Origin: Membranipora membranacea
Lineage: Eukaryota > Bryozoa > Gymnolaemata > Cheilostomatida > Membraniporidae
Length of the DNA stretch: 64,000 nt
Assembly (NCBI GenBank): GCA_914767715.1
Contig: OU612070.1
Span: forward strand, 22,990,025-23,054,024
Direction of reading: 5' to 3'
This document shows, one piece after another, positions 1 to 10,900 of this stretch. Below the pieces are notes generated by a model. It ran no database searches. It was not told where the DNA came from and saw only the letters and a program-made list of their open reading frames with translations. The position numbers and the translations under genes were made by a program. The number at the start of each line of letters is the position of its first letter. The stretch's first letter is position 1.

Positions 1-1941
1 TCCGTGTACGTTTATGAGTTCCAGTTTCACAGGACACACTACACTGTGACCACTGAGACCATGGGCGGGGTACTCCATCTCTTGAACAAGCTCTTATCAA
101 GCAATCTTCTGTTTGTGATGATGGTCCACATGCCACTCCTCCAAATTGAGCAGGCACACATGTACGAGTTCTCGCTCTGGTGCCAGTGCCACATGATGCC
201 GAGCAAACTGACCACTGACCCCATGCATTGTTAATAGCATCAATGAGGCAGTTCAGTACAGGTGCCGAACATGGCTTTGTCTCAATTCCAAAGCCTTCAC
301 AGTCCTGCCCTCCATGAAATGGACCATCACACTCTCTACTGCGAGTTGTGGTTCCAGATCCACAGGTTACATCGCATACCCAGCTGGACCAGGTTTTCCA
401 GACACCATCGACAGGACAGGCTTCAGTGTTACACTCTCTGCTATCGGTTGTTTCACCGTCACAAGGAGTACCACCATGTTGGGCAGGGGTACATTCTCTA
501 GACCTAGTCTCAGTTCCGCTGCCACAGGATTTACTACATATATCCCATGATGTCCACTCGCTTAATTGGCCATCAACAGGGCATGGGTTGGAGTTACAGG
601 ATACATCCTGTGATAAAACACTACCATCACAATCTTGACCGCCATTTTGAGGAGGAGTGCAAGTTCTTGTTCTGAGTTTTTCACCTCCTCCACAGATCTG
701 TGTACACTGACTCCAGTCAGTCCAGACAGAGAGAACACCATCCACCACACAACCTGGTTCCACAAAACAAGCTTGACTTTCTGATAACACCTCGGTAAGA
801 CACGAAACACCTCCATGCTCAGCAAGGCTGCATTCTCTGGTTCTCGCCTGCTTCCCATCACCACAGGTTGCATCACAAACACTCCACTCGGTCCATTCTG
901 ATAACACGCCATCTACAGGGCAAATATTATCAGCACAGGCTTCTGAATCGCTCATTCCTCCGAGCTCTGTGCAGGTTTTACCACCATTTTGAGGCTGTGT
1001 GAGACACTGTCTTGACCTAGTATGAGTTCCTCCACCACAGCTTACAGTGCACTGACCCCATTCTTCCCAGTCTGATAGTGAGGCATCCATCACACAGAGG
1101 GCCTCAGTACATTCCATTTCTTCACTGATGCCCTTAGCAGCACATGATTGACCCCCATGCTGCTGTTCTGTCACACAAGGTCTAGTGCGTGATTTGATAC
1201 CCTCTCCACATGAGACGCTACATCCAGACCACGCAGCCCACTCGCCAACTGTAGCATCAATGGCACATGGATTAGTGTTACAATCTACAGTCTCCTCTAG
1301 CCCTCTGGTGATACAGGTTATTCCTCCAAACAAGCCTAGCGATAAGCAAAGTCTCTTCCGACTTCTCTGTCCAGTACCACATGTCCTTGTGCATGAACCC
1401 CATTCTTGCCATGGGCTGACAATGCTATCAATTGGTTCACATGCTGCAGTTCCACAAGATGTAGTCATGATGTTGTCTCCCTGACAATTCTGGCCGCCAT
1501 GTTGAGGTGGTCTACAAGTCCTCTCTCTTCGTCTCTCCCCAGTAGTTCCACATTGTGCTGTCGCGGATACAGAGCAGTCACCCCAGCTGGACCACTCATT
1601 CCATGACCCATCTAGTGGACAAAAGGCTGTACCACATTCCTGACTCATCTCTAGAACACCTGAACAAGGTTGGCCACCTCCTTGTGGAGCCGTGCATGTT
1701 CTAGTCCTAGTCTGAGTTCCACCTGTGCAGGTTACTGAACAATCGGACCAATCTCCCCATTGGCTAAAGACGCCATCTACTCCGCATACAGTGGTACACT
1801 GCTCAGTCTCGGTGGAGTTCCCAGAGCAGTCTTGACCTCCATTACGGGGAGGGGTGCAGGATCTACTATGGCTTCTTGTTCCTGTTCCACATGAAACTGA
1901 GCAATCAGACCATTCTGACCAATCCTGCCAGACACCATTTA
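1..1941 (-). other. Single exon encoding twelve tandem TSP1 repeats (last one cut by window edge)
   Basis: The minus strand from 1941 to 1 is one uninterrupted reading frame of 647 codons with no intron. It contains twelve starts of the type WxxWxxC followed by CG.G...R.R.C and C..NGG..C spacing, which is the thrombospondin type 1 repeat. Units average about 55-58 residues and are often joined by a CPVDG-V type linker. The twelfth repeat is cut at the window edge. The rest of the gene is divided into exons of 76-229 bp, so the large exon stands out. It probably grew by internal duplication. TSP1 repeats commonly bind matrix or cell-surface partners and can carry C-mannose on the WxxW tryptophans. 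Confidence 0.92.
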
Positions 1942-4900
1942 CTGCAAAACAAGTAATCAGAATTTTCTAACACATTGAGGAAACATAGAAAAAAGGCAAC
2001 TGACAATTAGAAAAACAGCACGTGTTTTGAGGCATAGACAATTATTTTTCATCCATTTAGTCAGATAATTATGTCAATGCGGGGATAGTGATGCTGCAAA
2101 AAAGAGACAAAACAATTTCATCAACATTTTGTAGTAGTCACAAATTGCTCAGATGGCTGCAAATTCAAGTTTATGGCATTTCATTAACAAATATCGTGAG
2201 AGGAATGTTTGATAGTGTAATGCCACAAGCTTGCGCTTGCAGCCGTCAGAGCACTGAGACAATAACTATAAAATACCAATGTAACGGGTGATTCTGATTT
2301 CTGATGTATTTGCTTTATGTAGCATACCGGCACTCGTGTCGCAGGAACCTTTCACCATGCTGAGATCATCAATAGCTATGTCTGCAAACTTGTTCCGTCC
2401 TACACCAATTATCACCACCTAAGTAAATATGCAGAGTTTAGGGATGGAACACATAGGACTAAACATACCACAGTGATCTTCTTACTAGAGTAATCACTGC
2501 ATGTAATAACATGATGTTTTGGAACCTAAAGCATCAACAGACATACTGCTGTTAATATGAATTTTAATATTTCATCAATTGTGCTATCATATTACCTAGA
2601 GATGAATCAAAAGGAAAGCAGCGAGTCATTCTTATTCAGCAACTCACAGTATTGGGCTAGGGATTCACTAATCAGGTTATAAAAATGTGTGTCTGTCAGA
2701 AACAGTAATGCACACAACCCAACCTTTCAATTAAAGCAATTCTCTGTTCCATTGCTTCTCTTACATAGTCCAAATTCATCATCAGCAGCCTAAGAAAGCG
2801 AGTGTATGACTACCCATTTTTGATCAGTCTTTACCTGAAGCTTAACGTCGGGGCGCCTGTTGAAGCTATTGATGTTCACTTGTGCAAATTTCCACTCGTT
2901 TCCTTGGTTCCCTTCTATTCGCAGTTGGTGGGCAACTTGTGGTTGAAATGTGTCATAGATGTAGAGTTGTACATCAAGCCTCAGTACTCTATAAAAAAAA
3001 CACATTCTTCTGTTGGCTCAACGCAATTGAAGGAAAAAAGACCAGAAATATGTGTGTAGGTACAAATAGGAACATTATAATTGTTACCTTTTCACCCACC
3101 AGTCAAACTCCTCAGATAAAATCTTAAAATGCTTAAGCATTTTGCGAATAACCATACCATGCGGTAGCAAGAGATGGGAAAGAGAAAAATACAACACATG
3201 AAACTTTGACATATATTTCACTATCTTATCTAAGTTTGATCCAGATCACCTATATTCGAAGTTGCCAATTATATACCAATAGTTTACCAGTGAAGGTAGG
3301 GCAACTCCTAGCCTATGTGTTTGCTATGATATGATTGGCTGTTGGGAAGAAAAGAGCCTCTTTTCCCACCATCTAATCAGAGCCAACACATTTGCCAGGC
3401 AACTCCTCATTCAGGCAGACATGATCAAACTTGATTAATTTTATTTATTTATTTATTCATTGAGGTTTTCTAAAAGTTTATAATTAAATGTATAATTTTA
3501 GGCTAGTGCAGATACATACTCAGATCCAAACATGTGATACCAGAAGGACAAACATCGGTTAGCTGCGACCCGAGGAGCGAGTCTGATATACGCCGAGCGT
3601 ACAGGGCTCGAAACCCTAGGATTTGGTGGAAAGTTAGATTCCATATACAGATATCCAGAGCCCAATACTGCACCATCAGGACCTACAGTCATAAAATATA
3701 GAGAGACATATCACTACGTAAGAATATTACATAGGGTTATCAGTTAAAATCAAATATAAACCATTCAAATACAATTTTTTGATCATATATTTATTTTTAC
3801 CTTTTGGAAATGGAACATTCAAACTACACGTACAGGACAAGCAAATGGAATTACAAATGTCTCTCTTTGGCCCAGTGGCATGGGACATTATAGCAGGTAA
3901 CTTTCTTTAACAGTTTTCCTCGCAACCGAACCAGACCACTACAGCATAATATAATTCTAGGTTGATCATACCAGTATTTGGAGTAAGTGTGGGCCCACTA
4001 TTTGGCGTCCAGTCGGCCGAATCTCTTTTATCAAGATTACCAAAATACTCCAGATCACCCTGGCAGCCATTTTCTGATTCCTCGAAGCCACAGTAGATAT
4101 CATCATCAGGGTATTCACAGCTAAGCACTCCACTAGCAGTAGTCTTGCACTCCTTATCCTGACATGGCAAAGTACGGCACACATCTACAGAAGTCATGTG
4201 ATCGTAACCAATAACAATAACAATAACAATAACATCCACAGATGTCATGTGATGGTAACCAATAACAATAACAATAACATCCACAGAAGTCATGTGATCG
4301 TTACCAATAACAATAACAATAACATCTACAAAAGTCATGTGATGGTAAACAATTATCTAATGGGTCAGATGGCTGTTAACAGAATTGTAATGGCCTCAAG
4401 CAGCTGGTAGTGGCATTTTGTGGCATTCCAGTCTCATGTGGAATACCACAACGGTTATGATATTCTATTCAATTTTCTTTCGGTTCTTTTTTCTGTATTT
4501 TATCTGGTACTGAGTGCAAAATATCTCTAATGAGATGACATTGGATCCCAATAAAAATAATTAATTATGTGTCTGTTTACAGATGCTACTGAATCCCACT
4601 CGACCTGTTGCTGACCTTACATTGGTAAATAATGCTTTATTTCCTACGGAAAGGGACCCAAGATTCCACAAACACAAACTAAGCCAATAGGCCAATCATG
4701 AAGTATGATTGCTATACAAGCAAGCCATCTTCTCAAATAGTTTTGTAACCACTAAATAAATCCAGCATACATCATAACAGAGATGTAAATTTTCAATCGA
4801 CGTTTGAGTAATCTAGGGTCAGAATGTAATTTTCCAGGCCAATAGGGTTGATGACTACTAGGTTTTCCCATTGATTCACCACTACATCGTTCACAGTTGA

Positions 4901-7900
4901 TGCAATGGAACGGAAATTGGATCCAATAGGAAGCTCTGTTACAGACAAAACTGCAGTAAAGCTGGTAGAAAAGTCATGCAGAAAAAAGCATGTCTTAGTT
5001 ATGAATTTGCTATTACTGACACAAATTCGATTTCTGGTGATCATACACCTCAAATTGATATTATTCCGACTATCTTTGCCTGACAATAATGCCTATTCCC
5101 CAAAAATGGATCAAGAACCGAAATATAGGTTGATAACTGAAAAGGTTCATATTGGACAAATATGTAGGTAAATGATAATTGAAACACATCAGAAATACAA
5201 TTTTCAATATGTCGGTTAAATGTGGGTTAAAATTGCAATAGATACTGTCCATCCTTCACATGGGTACTGATCAACTTACGATTAACAACGGGACATGCTT
5301 CAGGTATCAGATGTATCTCATGTATCTCGATGGTGTTCTCGGAGGACGACCTGGTAGTGTACATTGTTTCAAAGGCAATCTGCAAATAATCAATAATCAC
5401 ACTTTAAAATCACAAGACCTATAGCACTTCTGGCACTCAAACAGTGGATATAGCCAATGCGTTGGCTATGATTGGCTGGTTTTTCCCGCCCAACAGCCAA
5501 TCATATCAGAGCCAACACATTGGCTAAGAGAATGGTCCTTTGGGACACTGTACTCTCGTCAGTTGATAAAGAAAATCTGGGATTGCGAGGCATGCACTTG
5601 CTGGAAAGGAGTTTTTTATGAGAATTCAAAGTCTTATTTCTGTTTTTTTTTTAAATAGATCTGTATGACACCAGTGTCAGTCTGTTTCAGCGCAAAACAT
5701 TTGCACTGCAATTTTATAATGGTTGTTAACTTGTCTATAAGCAATAAAACCAATAAAGAAAGAAAGAATTAGAGAGTACCACATAAGCTGAAAAATTACC
5801 TCCACCATGTCGGAGTCAGCAAAACCCCGCCCATCTATATCAATCAACTCAGTGGCCTTGAAGCTTTTCTGGTCATCAGTATCTGTAAATCTGATACTCT
5901 GTGCGTTCATCTGCCCATTTCTGATGACGTGTACGTTCAGAGTACCTTGCTCGGTACCCACCATCTGATACTTAAAACTGAAACACCATTGTCTCCCTGA
6001 AAACGTACCATAATCAGTAATCAAGTTAACAATTAGAGTGTAAATCTTTGAATGCTTAATTGTCTCCTCCTTTTGCAAGAACAGACAACTCTGATATGAC
6101 ACACCAGACATCTTATGATACAAAACAAGCTAAACATTAAATTCAAAGTAATTTCCAGGATCTTGTCAGACGTTTTATATAAACTTTTCAATAACACTAT
6201 TGATAAAACAGGTTTTAATTTTTTAGAAATCTTTGTATCATAATACTTTCAGCGAAACTAACTTTAGCTGATTTCAGGTTTGACATTGCACATTGGCTCA
6301 GTACTAGCTAAAACCTACGCAGGCAATACACATTATCTAGCCTTAGGAAATGTCAACCTACCAGTGAAGTTATGGGGTATTATTGTAGCCACCCCTCTCT
6401 GAGGTCTTTCAGTGATGTCAGTTGATGTCAGCATACGAGGGTTGTTAGTAGATGAAACTTGCCATGCCATCTGAAACTCATTCTGATCCTGGTAATATTG
6501 GTTAAACCTGACACGATTACAAGCACCCAGCACACCCTCCTCAAATAAACAGTGCATCGCGTGATCTACAACATGAGAGTCATACTGGTATTAAATACAG
6601 ATTAGTTAAATAATTTGAGCTGTCTAACATTGGTGGTAAATAGTGTGAGTGCCAGTTCAAATGTTTAATTCAGATCACATCAATCGACAGCCTTCCTTCA
6701 TTCATGTCCTCCATCTAGAGCTCTAGACATGAGAAGAGTTAAGACTGTACACTGAGGTTTCTTTGCACAAACCAAGTCATATAACAGCTATCTCAGTTTC
6801 ACTTATTGGGTATTTCAACCCTGCAACATACTTCATGCTGGTTTGTGTAAGTTGGCTAAGAGCTTAACATCAAGATGATTTGCACACAGGTACTCACCAG
6901 GGAACACACATGTGTACTGTACATCTGATCCTGGTTCAGGTATACATTTAGCACCATGACACGGGTCAGCACCGCAGGCATCAGTGTGCGACCTCGCTGT
7001 CAGAGACCACCCACGAGAAGCAGAGGTGGACATCGTCGTGTCATATATCAGCATCAGAGTACCTGGCTCTGGTGAATGTAATGTCTTTACTGGAGAAGGT
7101 TCTGTGTCACCACAAAGTCTTTGAAAATAAAAATGACACATTGTAATCATGACCTGCTTATGTGTGACGCATACAACAAGGCAGACAATAAATCTGTTAT
7201 CCATATTAAATCTGATGAATGCATATACAATATTTTTATTGTACTTCGTTGACAGTGTTCTGAAGAAAAAACTGCAGAAGGGTTAGAGGTTTATTTGTAG
7301 GCATTGACACAAAGGCCTACCATATGACCCTATATCTAAGCATGAGGTCTGTTTTGTCTTAGTACGTTGACCTCAAACTGAATCAGCACTTTGTCTAATT
7401 CATAAGAGAGAGAAAGTAATTCCTCACAGATTACTATGAAAGTACTGACACCTACCCCATGGAAGGTTGGCTTATGTGGAAAGCTCTAATCTCCAGATAG
7501 TTGTCGCAGACCACGTGGAAGTGGTTGAAAGTCAGTGATAAATACCCTGGACCTTTGATGTAGAAGTGGCACACGTCATTCGACCCTCGAGCTGTAGATC
7601 CGTCAAAATCTGCAATAGGCAAGGACACAGGTATGAACATCCCCTATTCCAATCTCTTGTAAAATTTCACCGTTTGACTAATTTCATAGCATAGCCTGAG
7701 AGTATCATCAGACCAATGTGTAGGTAAAAGCATTACTTCTTTCACAATTAATCAACACAGTAGACATGATTACCTCTTGATGTGATAATCTTTTCACCAC
7801 CATGTTGAGACAAATCCACATATTCACCACATGGATTGACTACAGCTTCACATGTAGGACCGCCTATAAAATAGTCATGATTGTTATTAGATTTCAATAC

Positions 7901-10900
7901 CATCATTTGTAATACATAATAACAAATTTTCTAAAAAAAAGCAAGAAAATGGCTGACATGTTGTTTACGACTAACAGAGGATATAAGGCCCATACAATAT
8001 GTAACATAGATCAATTGGTCATCTTGCCAAACCATCATTAAAATTTCTATTCGATTGACAAAAATTGAATTAAATTATTTTAAATTGAATTGAAAATTCA
8101 GGATTTGGTCCTGATCATTAACGCGACATGAATGGTTTTGGGCCATAAAAAATTCATTTTATTTTGCGTATATCTGATTAAGACTCTAATACAGACCTAG
8201 CCCAGGAGGACAGATACACTGGCAGACTCCAGTAGTAGATTTCCTCACATATCCTCCGTTACGACAGGACTCAGTAGGACAGTCCGCCTCACAGAAGTAG
8301 AATGAATTCAGGGCCACCTCATCAAGCCATGAGAAGCCGATTCTCTGTCCTACATCTAATGCACTGATAGCTAAATAAGGGTTAACTAACTCCAGAGTGT
8401 GTGACTGTGCATCTATACTAAATTGCTGTAATAACAACCAATAACAAAAATAAAAACCTGATTAGACACACAAGATGTGACTCAGGACTTTCTTACTCAT
8501 ATATGCAACCTGCATCATATGTTTGTGCATTACTAGACCAAGTTTGGTCCATGTTACTGCATTTGGGGTTGTCCCCCCACTGGAGACCAGTGGAAGGGAG
8601 CAACTGGAATGCAGGCAATTGGATTAAACTTGATCTAGTGCATTACATTACATACCTATAGCGCAATCAGTGTGAGATTTATACATAACATTTTTATTCC
8701 TCTAGTTGCTTGTTGCCAGCTTGCAAAATAACTGTTTGTGCGCATTCTGTAAAGTTTCAAATCTCACATCTCGTTGAAAAGAGTGTATGTATATGTTCAA
8801 TTAGTTAAAAGATTTTGGTGTTTCAAACATGATGAACTCACCGCAAGGGAGTAGTGCATGATAGAAGACAGATCATAGCTGATATTACTGTAGTACGTCG
8901 GATGAGGCTCCTTGTCAAAATTACGTATATAATTTTGTAGTATATATTTAGAGTTGACTGCGATATACTGATCTCTGTCTGGTCGCTCGTGTTCGTGACC
9001 AAATCCCAGAGCATGAAGAAACTCATGCTGAATCGTTCCAGTCTAGAAAAATCAAGCATACAGATATAAAAGATAGCGTTTAACGCAAGTTTCATGGACA
9101 CTGATGAGTGAGTTGATAACAGGGTTTTGTTTATAATTTATTCGGCAAGCTAAATGATTTTTTTGGAAATGTTTTACATTTAGCGGTAAAACAAAAGGCG
9201 AGAAAAAAATATCACCCATATCTATACCTCTGTTTCTACATAGCAATTCGTTTGACTGGAGTGATCTTATGAGATAGCTAGGGGCGTTGAAGGGATGGTT
9301 AGGGTAATGTTCGAAGTGATAACTTTGGTACAACAATTGCTTCTTCTTCATTTTATCACTTTTTTGTATCTTGAAAATATCTCATCATATTGTTGAAAAA
9401 ATTGCTTGCTGCAATCGCTGTAGTCTTATTATAGAAGAAATTTTTGTAATGTCACATCGTTATCATGATTATTCAATTGACATGATTATTATTAATTATA
9501 ATTAGGCCTATGTTTCTCCGCAAACCTCCTAGTACTGGCAACGATTGGTAATTTGATAAAGGTTCAGTTCAGCATTATTTATAACACAACAGCACTGCAA
9601 TTTCCAGTTTTTAGCATTTTTGTGTAAGATTTTCCCACTATCTTATTAATGTAGAGAAGTTATTTTCTCTTTGGGTACGGTAAGACAACTTTGTTAGCTA
9701 CTTAACATTTAACGAATAAATGATGTTTGATTTAATCAAGGATTGATTATATGACACATACCACATGGCACCCTGAGGCGAGTTGCATGACCTGATGCTG
9801 ATTGGGTATTCTTCCAATGACAGAGGCACAGGCGCTCATTGTGTCTGACACTTCTACAAGACTGCTAGAGGCAGGAAATATCTCTGTGGGTAACACTTCA
9901 ACAAACCTGCAATGTCAAGTATAATATAAATTAAAAATAGTTGTATGAAATTATAATATCAGGGTTAGATTGACCTGTTAAAAAACTTCACAGTGCAGAG
10001 TATAGGTTATTTTTTCTTCTTTATTTGTGATCATTTGTGAATAGTAGGTAGCTGTAGTCCCAATGAAATACCCATTATAAGTGATGAACTCCCTCATGTC
10101 AAAAAGGTGCCTCCCCAGTCCTTCTATAAGCAGATTACATATATCTCACAAATAGCATAGATACCTGGTCATTGTGACTGTTGTGATGTGTGCAGTGTGC
10201 AATGTGTGCACACTTGTGATATGTGCACACTTGTGATGTGTATACGCTTGCGATGCCTGCACACTTGTGAGCTGTGTACATTTTGTGACGTGTGACACTT
10301 GTGATATGTGTACACTTAGGATGTAGGTACACTTGTGATACAAGCACACTTGTGATGCGTGCACAATTGTGATGTGGGAGTTACTTACCTGATACAGCTG
10401 TTCTCTTGAATAGGGGAGAGAGATGACGTAATCTTAGTTCTCAGTGCAGCCAGTTGAGACACAGCTAGAAGGAACATCACGAACAAATTATTGTAAAGTT
10501 TATGTATGTATATCGGAAGGACAACGTAATCATGGCTGGGGTAAACCCTTTTTTTTATTTGTCTAGATTACTCCAGCCAGCAGAGATGGAAATTAACGAT
10601 GCATCTGCCATCATGATTTCATAATTAGGTAAACAAACATTGATTCTAAAATCATAAAAACTGATCATATTTCTACAGCAAATTAATAATGCTTCATTAT
10701 AGTATAGTTGTGCTGTTTAAAACTCATGGTAATAGTCTCAGAGAGTTCCTAATTCTAAGGCTTGGCCTGAGGTCAGCCTTGATGGACTAAGTCCCACAGG
10801 ATTCCTGTTTCTGAGGCTTGGCCTGAGGTCAGCCTTGATGGACTAAGCCCCACAGGATTCCTGTTTCTAAGGCTTGGCCTGAGGTCAGCCTTGATGGACT

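Noticed and set aside
562-912. Minus-strand frame of 116 codons
   Set aside because: It is an off-frame shadow of the TSP1 exon, which is open in another minus frame with clear domain signatures.
4200-4345. Repeat array considered as CRISPR-like
   Set aside because: Units are contiguous without spacers and lie in an animal gene; it is a minisatellite.
8838-9101. Minus-strand 87-codon frame over the astacin exon
   Set aside because: It is in the wrong frame; the correct frame gives the HExxHxxGxxH motif.
10135-10364. Overlapping minus-strand frames rich in His, Thr and Cys
   Set aside because: They are translations of the CACACTTGTGAT minisatellite within an intron.
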